A DNA stretch of 64,000 nt from Flavobacteriales bacterium UBA6693. Lineage in GTDB: Bacteria; Bacteroidota; Bacteroidia; Flavobacteriales; Weeksellaceae. Each line of letters begins with the position of its first letter. The first letter of the stretch is position 1. The DNA is taken from the NCBI GenBank assembly GCA_002454815.1, contig DKJL01000010.1, positions 262,054 through 326,053 on the forward strand. Reading direction: 5' to 3'. The notes below the pieces were generated by a model. The model worked only from the letters and a program-made list of their open reading frames with translations. It was not told where the DNA came from and ran no database searches. The translations under genes were made by a program, and so were the position numbers. This document shows, piece after piece, positions 16,835 through 25,571 of the stretch.

Positions 16835-19099
16835 ATGAGAAAAATACTGGTCCTTTCCGTTTTATTGTATTCGCTGCTTTTTTCTTCGCAGACTATTTCT
16901 TCGAAACGGTGGACCGATCTTTTTTCTTACAATAATGTTCTCGTCATTCGGCAGAATAAGGAAAAATTAATTGCCGCAACCGAGAATGGTATTTTTTATT
17001 ATACGCCGGCTTCCGGCGAAATCACGAAACTTTCTAAAGCCAACGGCTTACACGAGGTAAAGATCACCGCATTTGATTTTAGTGAGGAACTGCAGATCGG
17101 CATCGTAGGCTATAAAAGCGGGGCGCTGGATGTCATTACTCCGGAAGGAGTTACTTACGTAGTCGATATTCCGATTGCCAGAGGTTATAATGGTGACAAA
17201 AAGATCAATCATATCTCCGTTTCGGGCAATCGCGCGGTAATCTCAGCTGATTATGGCGTTTCTATCTTTAATTTGGAAAGGAAAGAATTTGGCGATTCTG
17301 CATTTTTCGTGCAGGGTGTCGGAAACTACGATGCGGTCGCGAAGGCAGTAATAAAAGACGGCGCAGTCTATGCGGCGACGGCTAAAGGATTGAAAAAGCA
17401 TGCCCTCGACGGATCCTTTCCTCTTTATCCGGAATGGCAAACGGTCGCCACCGGGAATATCAGTCAGCTGGCAGCAGGTAATACAATCGTGTATGCGACC
17501 AATATGCAGGCTTTTCGCGGAGACGGGAACAGCTTCTCGGCTTTAGGACAAAGTTTCACCAACATTAGAGATGTTTATATAAAGGATGACCAGATTATTG
17601 TAACAGATGAATCGTCAGTGAATGTCTTTTCGACAGGCGGAGCATCAATAAAAAAAGTAAGTTTTGAAGAAAACCTTACTACGGCTTTAGTTGCCGGTTC
17701 ACAGGTTTTTGCGGGGTCAGCCTTAGCGGGAATCATTACTGAAACGGGATCGATCATTAAGCCGGATGGCCCTTATAATAACACCTCATATAAAATCTCG
17801 ATACTTGATGATAAATTATGGGTGTCGACCGGTAACCGGACAGACCGTTATAACCAACCTTCTCCGCCACAAGGCAACTTAGGTTTTTATCATTACACGG
17901 GTACAGAATGGATCTATCCGTCTTTTTTTAAAGACAGCGATCTCGTTTTTAATGTCATGGATGTGGTGGCTAATCCATCGGATCTTGGCGAAGTTTTTTT
18001 TACCAATTATATTTACAGCGCCAGCCGTGGCGTTTATAAAATGAAGTATGACGCCGGCCGTAAAGATTTCGATTTTGTAAAACTTTATCAGACGGGAAGA
18101 AATCAGTTGTACGGCAGGGCGGTAGGGTTGGTTTTTGATGAGCAGAATCAGCTCTTTGGCTCTATTGGATATTACGACGGCGAAGACCCGATCGCACATG
18201 CAGCCGTAATGTCTTACGACAGGGCCGCCGATACTTTTAGATACAAAAGTTTTAAAGTGAGCAGCGGGGTCCAGAAACCTGTTATTTCCGACGGATTTAT
18301 TTGGGTCCCGTTGCCAAGAAATAATATTCTCGCCGCCGTAGATTACAAGAAAACAGTGAATTTTAGTGATGACGAAGTGTTTTTTATCGATCGCAACAGT
18401 GGTCTGCCTTCTAATTCCGAGGGTACAATATCGTTCGTACTCGATCGGGACGGTGATGCCTGGATTGGTACGGACAGTGGATTGAGAATTCTGCCTTCAG
18501 CCGCCTCGGCAATCCGAAACAACCCCAAAGTTTCGCCTGTCATCATCGAAGAAAACGGTATAGGGGAGGAACTTTTCCGTGACACCAGCGTTCTTCAAAT
18601 TGAGGTAGACGCGGGCAACCGGAAGTGGGTTTCTGCGGCAGACGCGGGTGTTTTGTACCTTAATTCCAGTGGCGATCGCACGCTGCTTCAGTTTACGAAA
18701 GAAAACTCACCATTACCTAATAATAGTGTAACGGATATTAAAGTGGATAAAAAGACTGGCAAGGTGTATTTTGTTACCACCGACGGCATTGTCGTTTACC
18801 AAGGTGACGTACTCGATGTGACCGAGAATTTCGGCGATGTTCTCGTTTATCCAAATCCCGTTATTCATGCTCAGTACAAAGGGAATGTGAAAATTCGAGG
18901 CCTTGCAGTAAAGACCAATATCCGGATTACGGATGCAGCCGGCAACCTGGTTCACCAGTCTGTGGCACGCGGTGGCTCTTATGAATGGAATCTTACCAAT
19001 CAGCGGGGCGTACGCGTCGCGTCGGGGATTTATTTTGTTTTAATGACCAACGCCGACGGTACCGATACCGCCACTGCTAAAATCGCGGTAGTGAACTGA
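16835..19099 (+). CDS. porZ: T9SS component PorZ (beta-propeller protein with C-terminal sorting domain)
   Basis: Protein of 754 residues with a signal peptide (cleavage near 19), then two stretches of repeated propeller blades: blade-like sequences such as IAATENGIFYY, AVISADYGVSIF and DAWIGTDSGLRIL recur from ~30 to ~640. The last ~85 residues (VYPNPVIHAQ, then SGIYFVLM near the end) form a T9SS type A sorting domain. This matches PorZ, the attachment-complex subunit that helps the sortase PorU on the cell surface of T9SS bacteria. Genes on either side abut it (2 bases upstream, 1-base overlap with recO). Confidence 0.88.
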   Translation: MRKILVLSVLLYSLLFSSQTISSKRWTDLFSYNNVLVIRQNKEKLIAATENGIFYYTPASGEITKLSKANGLHEVKITAFDFSEELQIGIVGYKSGALDVITPEGVTYVVDIPIARGYNGDKKINHISVSGNRAVISADYGVSIFNLERKEFGDSAFFVQGVGNYDAVAKAVIKDGAVYAATAKGLKKHALDGSFPLYPEWQTVATGNISQLAAGNTIVYATNMQAFRGDGNSFSALGQSFTNIRDVYIKDDQIIVTDESSVNVFSTGGASIKKVSFEENLTTALVAGSQVFAGSALAGIITETGSIIKPDGPYNNTSYKISILDDKLWVSTGNRTDRYNQPSPPQGNLGFYHYTGTEWIYPSFFKDSDLVFNVMDVVANPSDLGEVFFTNYIYSASRGVYKMKYDAGRKDFDFVKLYQTGRNQLYGRAVGLVFDEQNQLFGSIGYYDGEDPIAHAAVMSYDRAADTFRYKSFKVSSGVQKPVISDGFIWVPLPRNNILAAVDYKKTVNFSDDEVFFIDRNSGLPSNSEGTISFVLDRDGDAWIGTDSGLRILPSAASAIRNNPKVSPVIIEENGIGEELFRDTSVLQIEVDAGNRKWVSAADAGVLYLNSSGDRTLLQFTKENSPLPNNSVTDIKVDKKTGKVYFVTTDGIVVYQGDVLDVTENFGDVLVYPNPVIHAQYKGNVKIRGLAVKTNIRITDAAGNLVHQSVARGGSYEWNLTNQRGVRVASGIYFVLMTNADGTDTATAKIAVVN

Positions 19100-19788
19100 T
19101 GGAAATTCACAGATGTTTCTTGCTGTCGTATGTTAAATACGGAGATCACGATGCGATAATGCATTGTTTTTCAAAAGAAAACGGTTACCAAAGTTTCTTT
19201 GCGAAAGGGCTCTATAGCGCCCGTAATAAAAAAAAGCCCTATTTATTTCCGCTGAATTTACTCTTGATTTCGGTTCCCAAGAAACACGCGGAACAGCAGA
19301 TGGTGCGACTTTCTAAAATTGAGGTTGCGCCGGAGTTCACCGAATATGGCAATGTCGCAGCGAATTCCGTTCTGTTTTTCATAGCTGATTTTTTAAATCA
19401 GGTGCTGCGCGAAGAAAGTACTAATGCTGTACTTTTCAAAGAGATTCAGCAGGCGCACCGGGAAATCTGTGGTGGAAATGTCGATGCTTATCTGGCATTC
19501 TTATTCAGTTTCCTACGCATTTCCGGTGTTGCGCCCTTCGAAAGTGCAGGATTTTTTCTAAATCCCGAAACCGGGCTTTTCGAGAACGGACGTTCGCATC
19601 CCGATTTTGACGAACAAAACTCGGGGATCTGGCAGCGCTATATTAAGAGTGAAAACCCGTATTCAATTAAACTGCCGCGCGAGCAGCGCCAGTCTTTTTT
19701 GGATTCGATCATGCGTTATTGCCAATATCATATTACCGGTTTTCAAATACCACGCTCGCTGGCTGTAGTGCGCGAAATATTTGAGTGA
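19099..19788 (+). CDS. recO: DNA repair protein RecO
   Basis: Protein of 229 residues, close to the usual RecO length. An N-terminal OB-fold (~1-80: LLSYVKYGDHDAIMHCFSKENG, KGLYSARNKKK) is followed by a helical domain. RecO loads RecA onto SSB-coated single strands with RecR. The ATG overlaps the porZ TGA by one base, so translation is coupled. The Cys4 zinc motif seen in some RecO proteins is absent here, as in many Bacteroidota members. Confidence 0.9.
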   Translation: MEIHRCFLLSYVKYGDHDAIMHCFSKENGYQSFFAKGLYSARNKKKPYLFPLNLLLISVPKKHAEQQMVRLSKIEVAPEFTEYGNVAANSVLFFIADFLNQVLREESTNAVLFKEIQQAHREICGGNVDAYLAFLFSFLRISGVAPFESAGFFLNPETGLFENGRSHPDFDEQNSGIWQRYIKSENPYSIKLPREQRQSFLDSIMRYCQYHITGFQIPRSLAVVREIFE

Positions 19789-19810
19789 GCAACGATTATA
19801 TCAAATAAAA

Positions 19811-19836
19811 AAAAAGTTCCCGGTGAGGAACTTTTT
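19811..19836. terminator. Bidirectional terminator
   Basis: AAAAAGTTCC / GGAACTTTTT with a 6-base loop between convergent recO and the lipoprotein gene. Confidence 0.8.
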
Positions 19837-19854
19837 ATTTATCATTAAATCATT

Positions 19855-20574
19855 TTATCTGGGGTCAGTTGCCGCCACAGAACGGTAAACCTGAAAATTG
19901 AAAATAAAACTTCGGTTGCGGTATCCCATGCCGGTGTAGTTATAATGCGGATCGCGGGCGAAAGCTGCCCGAGACGGAACGATGATGAGCCCCTGCAAAT
20001 TATAATCGCTAGCGTCGTCTTTATCAAACGCCTGAAATTTCTGTAAAGCTTCTCTGAAACCTTCGATTTCATAAAAATTGCGCTTTTTTGCCAAATCATT
20101 TACAGCCTTATCCAAAACCGATTTTTTAGCATAGTAAAATAGAGGATCAAACTCAGGTATTCCTGAACCGGCAATCGTATTACCGAAAACTGCAGGTGAA
20201 GTAAACATTACTTTGCCGTCTGTGTCGGTCGCTACATATGACGTGGAGATGTGCATTAAACTGATTTTATCAGCATCACCGATGACAGTACCATTCTCTG
20301 GCTGAGCACCCGGTCTCATAACGTAAATAACTCCGGAGGGAAGCGTGACAGGTGAAAGATCGGACAGTTTTACATTAACGGTGTCCTTATCTGCGAGAAA
20401 CTGCACTTTACCCTTGGCATCAAAATAATGAGTTTCCAAAAACTTCTTAGCCGCCACGTCGTCGTAGCCGTTCTGTGTTTCTATACTTACTTCCGGTTGT
20501 AGGATATTTTCATCTTTTCTGCACGAAGTAACGGCAAATAAGGCCAAGGCCACGTACAGGAATGTCTTCTTCAT
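19855..20574 (-). CDS. lipoprotein, possibly degenerate FKBP-like
   Basis: Protein of 239 residues with a lipoprotein signal (LALFAVTSC, Cys18). The C-terminal block GLIIVPSRAAFA followed by a GYRNRSFIFNFQVYR ending resembles the end of FKBP-type prolyl isomerases (VPS..AYG ... IPPNSTLIFDVEL), and a VGDADKISLMHI-like central part could be the fold core, but the aromatic active-site residues are not clearly retained. A single gene with its own -7 element, convergent with recO. The family link is tentative; the protein is otherwise unknown. Confidence 0.7.
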   Translation of the reverse strand: MKKTFLYVALALFAVTSCRKDENILQPEVSIETQNGYDDVAAKKFLETHYFDAKGKVQFLADKDTVNVKLSDLSPVTLPSGVIYVMRPGAQPENGTVIGDADKISLMHISTSYVATDTDGKVMFTSPAVFGNTIAGSGIPEFDPLFYYAKKSVLDKAVNDLAKKRNFYEIEGFREALQKFQAFDKDDASDYNLQGLIIVPSRAAFARDPHYNYTGMGYRNRSFIFNFQVYRSVAATDPR

Positions 20575-20613
20575 ATTTAATTTTATGATTAAATTGCTAA
20601 AAGTTTAATCCAG

Positions 20614-20621
20614 CAAAAGTA
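20614..20621 (-). promoter_or_regulatory. -7 promoter element for lipoprotein gene
   Basis: TACTTTTG on the minus strand matches TAnnTTTG and lies 39 bases before the lipoprotein ATG. Confidence 0.45.
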
Positions 20622-20631
20622 TAAATAAAAT

Positions 20632-21069
20632 ATGAGAATTGATAAATTTTTGTGGTGCGTGCGATTTTATAAAACCCGAAGCATAGCTGCAGATGAAATT
20701 AAGAAAAACCGTGTATCAATTTCGTCACAAACGGTGAAATCTTCCCGAGAGGTAAAGCCGGGCGACATTATTCAGGTCCGAAAAAATCAGATTGATTACC
20801 GCATGCAGGTTTTACAATTGCCCAAAAGCAGGCTGGGAGCCAAGTTGGTGCCGCTTTATATTGTTGATAAAACAGAGCAGGAGCAGTATGAGCAATTGCG
20901 CATGCGCCAGCTCAGCCAGGAACATTACCGCAACCGCGGTGAGGGCCGTCCCACAAAAAAAGACCGCAGAGATCTGGACGGTTTTACCGACGCAAGCGAA
21001 GATGATGACGAGGAGAGCTGGGAAAATTTCTTCCGCGAGAATACTATTGATTCTGAAGAGCAAGGATAA
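20632..21069 (+). CDS. S4-domain RNA-binding protein (Hsp15-like)
   Basis: Protein of 145 residues. The N-terminal 60 residues are an S4 RNA-binding domain (MRIDKFLWCVRFYKTRS, KPGDIIQVRKN). The C-terminal part is polar, basic then acidic (HYRNRGEGRPTKKDRR; EDDDEESWENF). Hsp15/HslR relatives bind stalled 50S subunits carrying a nascent peptidyl-tRNA. Its 3' end overlaps the convergent aroK gene by 26 bases. Confidence 0.88.
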   Translation: MRIDKFLWCVRFYKTRSIAADEIKKNRVSISSQTVKSSREVKPGDIIQVRKNQIDYRMQVLQLPKSRLGAKLVPLYIVDKTEQEQYEQLRMRQLSQEHYRNRGEGRPTKKDRRDLDGFTDASEDDDEESWENFFRENTIDSEEQG

Positions 21070-21562
21070 TTTTGTCCGAAACTTCTTCCGGATTTTTCCG
21101 GTCTGTCGAAACAGTATATTTTGCCTGCGAGTAAAAAACCTGGCGTTCGAATAAATGTTTTGCAATAAATTCCGGCAGATCGTCGTCAGAAATGCGCGCG
21201 ATAAGTGGGCGCTTCTGTTTTTGCGGGATCAATCGGGAAGTGATTGTAGCAACCGTAGCGCGCAGATATACGCTCTTGGAGGCGCCGTTAATGGTTTTCA
21301 TATTGTCATAGAATGCAGGAGTACCGCCACCAAGACTGAGCACAGCATTGTCTGCGACTTCAAGTATTTCCTCGAGACACCGTTTTTCCTGCTTCCGAAA
21401 GTAGATTTCTCCTTTTTTACTGAAGATTTCGGGAATCGTCATGTTATTTTGCAAAGCAATATATTGGTCCAGGTCAATTACTTTATAATTGAGTTTGCCG
21501 CCCAATACTTTGGCAATGTGTGATTTGCCACTTCCCATATACCCCAGCAGTGAAATGATCAT
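21044..21562 (-). CDS. aroK: shikimate kinase
   Basis: Protein of 172 residues with P-loop GYMGSGKSHIAK (7-18), the DLDQYI shikimate-binding Asp block, FRKQEKRCLEE, SLGGGTPAF and the lid-region motif QKQKRPLIA. It phosphorylates shikimate in the chorismate pathway. ATG 21562 is preferred over a GTG five codons upstream because it gives the standard short N-terminus before the first strand. Convergent with, and overlapping, the S4 protein gene. Confidence 0.93.
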   Translation of the reverse strand: MIISLLGYMGSGKSHIAKVLGGKLNYKVIDLDQYIALQNNMTIPEIFSKKGEIYFRKQEKRCLEEILEVADNAVLSLGGGTPAFYDNMKTINGASKSVYLRATVATITSRLIPQKQKRPLIARISDDDLPEFIAKHLFERQVFYSQAKYTVSTDRKNPEEVSDKIILALQNQ

Positions 21563-21593
21563 GTTTTTAATTTGCACAAATTTCGAAAAATAT

Positions 21594-21623
21594 TTTGAGA
21601 ATTTAAAAAAAGAAGTATCTTTG
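21594..21623 (+). promoter_or_regulatory. Promoter of Lys-Leu-Lys tRNA cluster
   Basis: A TTTG -33 box (21594-21597) and TATCTTTG -7 box (21616-21623) are separated by 18 bases, the clearest two-element Bacteroidota promoter in the window. It lies 46 bases before the first tRNA. Confidence 0.75.
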
Positions 21624-21669
21624 CACCACTTTAAAACGGGAATATAATTCTGCAGATTTAATGGTGACC

Positions 21670-21742
21670 GACTCGGTAGCTCAGCTGGTAGAGCAATACA
21701 CTTTTAATGTATGGGTCCTGGGTTCGAATCCCAGCCGGGTCA
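21670..21742 (+). tRNA. tRNA-Lys (anticodon TTT)
   Basis: 73-base cloverleaf: acceptor GACTCGG / CCGGGTC, D-arm GCTC AGCTGGTA GAGC, anticodon arm ATACA CTTTTAA TGTAT, T-arm CTGGG TTCGAAT CCCAG. No encoded CCA. Identical to the copy at 21961. Confidence 0.97.
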
Positions 21743-21781
21743 CTAGCGAAAAACCTCCGTATGTTTTTACGGATTTTTTTT

Positions 21782-21864
21782 GCCTGCGTGGTGAAATTGG
21801 TAGACACGCCATCTTGAGGGGGTGGTTTCCTATGGATGTGCTGGTTCGAGTCCAGTCGCAGGCA
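21782..21864 (+). tRNA. tRNA-Leu (anticodon GAG)
   Basis: 83-base class II tRNA: acceptor GCCTGCG / CGCAGGC, anticodon stem CCATC / GGTGG with loop TTGAGGG (anticodon GAG), a variable arm, and TGG TTCGAGT CCA in the T-arm. Confidence 0.95.
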
Positions 21865-21960
21865 CTCAGAAATTTTAAATATTGAATTTAAAATTTTAAA
21901 TTAATAAGTGTGGATTAATTAAATCTAAAAATTTTTTAATTTAAAATCTGTAATTTCAAT

Positions 21961-22033
21961 GACTCGGTAGCTCAGCTGGTAGAGCAATACACTTTTAATG
22001 TATGGGTCCTGGGTTCGAATCCCAGCCGGGTCA
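21961..22033 (+). tRNA. tRNA-Lys (anticodon TTT), second copy
   Basis: Sequence identical to the first tRNA-Lys over all 73 bases; the flanks differ apart from a shared T before and CTA after. It is followed by the hairpin at 22089. Confidence 0.97.
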
Positions 22034-22088
22034 CTAATTTACTTTTGAAGTAAATTTTTTTCATATTAATATTTTGTGATTTGGTGTT

Positions 22089-22116
22089 CAAAAGTCTTCC
22101 TGCTGGAAGACTTTTG
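22089..22116. terminator. Bidirectional terminator (tRNA cluster / panC)
   Basis: Perfect 12-base stem CAAAAGTCTTCC / GGAAGACTTTTG with loop TGCT, T-rich on the right. It ends both the tRNA transcript and panC. Confidence 0.75.
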
Positions 22117-22143
22117 ATATTTTCGGCAGATGATAAAAATTTT

Positions 22144-22992
22144 TCAGTCCAACTTAATATTGTCGATGAGGCGCACATCTTCAACAAAGACGCCGATAAA
22201 AGCGCGGTAATCGTGGCCTTTATAAAAAAAGTCGGTTTTTTTGAGCGTTTTTTCATCGGCAATTTCAAAATATTCCAACACCATTCCTCGCTGATCGTCG
22301 AAAATCTCTTTTACGCGCTCATTAATTTCGGGGATGGTTACAATGCGGAACCAGTCATTCACTTTTTGTAAAGTTTCATAAATCACGGAAGAGGCGGCGC
22401 GCTGAGCAGGGCTGAGTCTTTCGTTTCTAGAGCTCATGGCCAAACCGTTTTTCTCGCGAAAGATCGGTACAGCGTGAATTTTGGTCGGCAGCTGAAGCTG
22501 TTCCACCAGAGACACGATTATGGCGAGCTGCTGGAAATCTTTTTCGCCAAAATAGGCGTTATCAGGTTTTACCTGCCTCAATAATTCTTCGACAACGGTG
22601 CCGACACCATCAAAATGCCCGGGCCGGAATTTCCCTTCCATTACATTTTCCAGACCGTGAAAATCATAAGATTTGCTCTTTAATCCGTCCGGATAAAGAT
22701 CTTCCACGCTCGGTAGATAAACGGTGTCCACTGCTTCGGTTTGTTTTAAAAGCTGAAGATCGCGCTCAACGGTGCGTGGATATTTTGCAAGATCACCCGC
22801 GTTGTTAAATTGGGTAGGATTCACAAATATCGACGCGATCACCAGATCATTTTCGGCAGCCGCCTGGGTGTAGAGCGACAGATGCCCGTCGTGCAGCGCA
22901 CCCATAGTTGGTGCGAAACCGATTTTTTTGCCCATTTCTTTGTGCCGTTCAATAAAATCCCGGAACGTTTTCTTTTCTGTAAATACCTCCAT
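22144..22992 (-). CDS. panC: pantothenate synthetase
   Basis: Protein of 282 residues of the HIGH nucleotidyltransferase superfamily. FAPTMGALHDGHLSL (HxGH), VNPTQFNNAGDL, FRPGHFDGVGTVV, YFGEKDFQQLA and SSRN are all typical PanC blocks. It joins pantoate and beta-alanine at the expense of ATP in CoA biosynthesis. ATG 22992 gives the normal N-terminus; an upstream in-frame extension is discounted. It diverges from the GT5-like gene; no panB or panD is nearby. Confidence 0.95.
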   Translation of the reverse strand: MEVFTEKKTFRDFIERHKEMGKKIGFAPTMGALHDGHLSLYTQAAAENDLVIASIFVNPTQFNNAGDLAKYPRTVERDLQLLKQTEAVDTVYLPSVEDLYPDGLKSKSYDFHGLENVMEGKFRPGHFDGVGTVVEELLRQVKPDNAYFGEKDFQQLAIIVSLVEQLQLPTKIHAVPIFREKNGLAMSSRNERLSPAQRAASSVIYETLQKVNDWFRIVTIPEINERVKEIFDDQRGMVLEYFEIADEKTLKKTDFFYKGHDYRAFIGVFVEDVRLIDNIKLD

Positions 22993-23135
22993 AATTGGTT
23001 TTGATGTCGCAGTAAATTTAGCATAATTTATAAAAATCAAGCCACCGGAATTATTAAATAATTTCGGCCAGATAATAGTTTTATGACAACGATTACAGTC
23101 ATAGAATATATTAATAATATTAGTTTAAAATTTCG

Positions 23136-23143
23136 TAATTTTG
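23136..23143 (+). promoter_or_regulatory. -7 promoter element for GT5-like gene
   Basis: TAATTTTG fits TAnnTTTG, 44 bases before the ATG. No convincing -33 box is seen. Confidence 0.5.
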
Positions 23144-23187
23144 CCGCGTAGAATTTTCTGCTTTAAAATTAGAAGAACGATAGATTT

Positions 23188-23958
23188 ATGGCGAACCAAA
23201 AGATTTTGTATGTGACTACGGAAATGTTCCCGTACCAGGAAGATAGCAACATGGCGAACATGGTGAGCAAGATGGCGCTGAAGATGCACCAGGAAGGTAA
23301 TGATGTACGAGTATTTATGCCAAGATTTGGCCAGATCAGCGAGCGCAAATTCCAGCTGCATGAGGTCATCCGCCTTTCGGGGATGAATATTATCATTAAT
23401 GATCTCGATCAGCCACTAATCATCAAAGTTGCTTCTCTGCCGGGCGAACGTCTGCAGGTATATTTTATCGACAACGAGGAATATTTTAAACGTAAACAAC
23501 TCTATATTGATGACGAAGGTGCTCCTTTTCAGGATAATGACGAGCGCGCGATCTTTTTTGCACGCGGCGTTATCGAAACCATAAAGAAACTCAATTGGGT
23601 GCCGGATATTATTCACTTTAATGGTTGGATGGCTTCGTTTATTCCTTTATATCTAAAGACCTTCTATAAAAATGACTCTTACTTCAACGATTCCAAACTG
23701 GTACTTTCCGTTTACAACGAAGAAAATATGTCGCTTTCGGATACGGTAGAAGAAAAATTAAAATTCGACAATATTACAGGTCTCACCGCGTTTAAAGAAC
23801 CAACTTTTCACACCTTCGTTATTGAGGCGATGGATCTGGTGGACAAAGTGGTGAAAGGTGACGAGTTTTTGCAGGACGATCTGGAGGCCGGCTTCCAAAA
23901 AACCGCTTCCAAAAAATCGGAATATCTGGCTCCGGAAGACATCGTTAACGTTTACTAA
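23188..23958 (+). CDS. glycogen/starch synthase N-terminal-domain protein, probably non-catalytic
   Basis: Protein of 256 residues resembling only the N-terminal Rossmann domain of GT5 glycogen synthases: ILYVTTEMFPYQED, KMHQEGNDVRVFMPRFG, DDERAIFFARGVIE-like region and PDIIHFNGWMASFIPLYLK (the HxxxW block). The ADP-glucose-binding KxGGL loop is replaced by EDSNM, and the whole C-terminal GT-B domain is absent, so synthase activity is unlikely. It is followed 14 bases later by the DUF4270 gene and diverges from panC. Function unknown; a carbohydrate-binding or regulatory role is a guess. Confidence 0.85.
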   Translation: MANQKILYVTTEMFPYQEDSNMANMVSKMALKMHQEGNDVRVFMPRFGQISERKFQLHEVIRLSGMNIIINDLDQPLIIKVASLPGERLQVYFIDNEEYFKRKQLYIDDEGAPFQDNDERAIFFARGVIETIKKLNWVPDIIHFNGWMASFIPLYLKTFYKNDSYFNDSKLVLSVYNEENMSLSDTVEEKLKFDNITGLTAFKEPTFHTFVIEAMDLVDKVVKGDEFLQDDLEAGFQKTASKKSEYLAPEDIVNVY

Positions 23959-23972
23959 GCAAATTACATTTA

Positions 23973-25553
23973 ATGATAAAAAAAATCCAAAAAACGTTCA
24001 GAGCTGCCGCTTTGGTAATGCTCGGCAGTACCGTTCTGTGGAATTGCGAACCGGAAACGGATCAATTGGGATCTCAGTTTTTCCAGAATGGCGCTAAAGC
24101 GACGGAAACCGCGTATCCGCTAATTGCCTACACTATTGATAATCACGACGTCATCCGCACCGATGCGGCACGGTTGCAATCTGCAACGCTCGGCGCTTTT
24201 AATGAACCTCAGTTTGGCTTGCAGAAATCGGATTATGTGACGCAGATGCGTCTTTCTGTGTACAACCCCGAACTCGGCACGAATCCCGTTCTAGATTCTG
24301 CCGTACTCGTTATCAAACCGTTGTATATTGCAGATTCTGTTACAGTATCCACCAATGAAGACTACAAATTTCCGGAGGGAGATGTGCCCGCGAAAAAGGT
24401 CGTAAGTACATACCCGGTCGTGAAATATGGTAAAAGTAAACTTTCCGGCAAAACACTTTTAAATATTAAAGTGGAGGAGGTGACGGAATTTCTTTTTTCA
24501 AGCGCTGATACGGTACAGTCGAACCGAAACGTAAGTACCGGAATGCTTTTGGGTGCCAAAACTTTCGATGGTACTATTACTTCTGTTAAAGTAACTAAAG
24601 ATAGTGATGCTTCTGTACTGTTCGACCAGGCTGCCGCAATCCGTATCCCAATGGACAGTACCTTTTTTCAGAATAAAATTATTGCTAAAGCGAAATCTCC
24701 TGAACTCGCCGATGCCGCTTCATTCATCAGGTACATCAAAGGAATCAAGGTTTCTGTTGCTGAGAATGACGGCTATATTTTTAATTTTGATCCCAACACA
24801 GTAGAACTAAATCTTTATTATAAAAATGATAAGACAGAAGGAACCACTACGACGCGAAATGCAGCAGTCTACCAGATGAATCTTGGGAACAGCAATGCGC
24901 AGTTCAGCCAGATTCATACGGTGCGTGCAGGTACACCATCTGCCACAGCTATAGCAACGAGCAACGAAATTACGGGTGACGCAAAAGTGTACGCGCAGGG
25001 AATGGGCGGCCCGGGCGTCGGTATTCGGATTCCGACCGCAACAATTGATGAAATTAAAGGTCTTTATCAGAGTAAAAAAATCGGGATTGTTTCAGCTAAG
25101 ATGAGAGTGTATACTGATGTAGAGCGATGGAACAATTCTTACAAAAAACCAGCACAATTTGTGGTAGGAATGCGCGATCTTACCCCTGCAGCAGGACAGC
25201 CTCAATATCTGGATAATTTGCTGGTGGACATGACGACCTTCGCTTACAACAGTTTTTATAAACTCGTGAAAGCTTACGATCTCGAAAAAAACCCTGCATA
25301 TTATGATATCGGCATTACGCAGTCTTTGAAAGATATCATCGAAAAAGAAGCTAAAAACAATGATTTTGTGCTGAATGTTGGCGCGTATACAGTAGATGAA
25401 ACAGGGGCTCCGATCGGTTTGAGATATCCGGAGGCTGGCGCACAAAACTTTACGACGCGGAGCTATACGCCGACACGCGTTGTTCTGGTAGGGACGGATC
25501 CGTCTAATGAGCGCAGCGCCAAATTAATTATAACATACGGACAGAAACAGTAA
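23973..25553 (+). CDS. DUF4270 family lipoprotein
   Basis: Protein of 526 residues. A signal peptide with a loose Bacteroidota-style lipobox (VLWNC, Cys about 29) is followed by DUF4270-type sequence: LGSQFFQNG, TLGAFNEPQFGLQKSDYVTQ, LDSAVLVIKPLY and, near the C-terminus, RVVLVGTDPSNERSAKLIITY. The role of DUF4270 lipoproteins is not established; they are flavobacterial surface or periplasmic proteins. It lies 18 bases before glmS, with which it is probably cotranscribed. Confidence 0.88.
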   Translation: MIKKIQKTFRAAALVMLGSTVLWNCEPETDQLGSQFFQNGAKATETAYPLIAYTIDNHDVIRTDAARLQSATLGAFNEPQFGLQKSDYVTQMRLSVYNPELGTNPVLDSAVLVIKPLYIADSVTVSTNEDYKFPEGDVPAKKVVSTYPVVKYGKSKLSGKTLLNIKVEEVTEFLFSSADTVQSNRNVSTGMLLGAKTFDGTITSVKVTKDSDASVLFDQAAAIRIPMDSTFFQNKIIAKAKSPELADAASFIRYIKGIKVSVAENDGYIFNFDPNTVELNLYYKNDKTEGTTTTRNAAVYQMNLGNSNAQFSQIHTVRAGTPSATAIATSNEITGDAKVYAQGMGGPGVGIRIPTATIDEIKGLYQSKKIGIVSAKMRVYTDVERWNNSYKKPAQFVVGMRDLTPAAGQPQYLDNLLVDMTTFAYNSFYKLVKAYDLEKNPAYYDIGITQSLKDIIEKEAKNNDFVLNVGAYTVDETGAPIGLRYPEAGAQNFTTRSYTPTRVVLVGTDPSNERSAKLIITYGQKQ

Positions 25554-25571
25554 TATATAAAGACATTAGAT

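Noticed and set aside
21563..21577. GTG start for aroK five codons upstream
   Set aside because: The ATG at 21562 gives the standard N-terminus before the P-loop strand.
21661..21885. 74-codon plus-strand open frame over the tRNA cluster
   Set aside because: It is the translation of tRNA genes; the tRNA cloverleafs explain the sequence fully.
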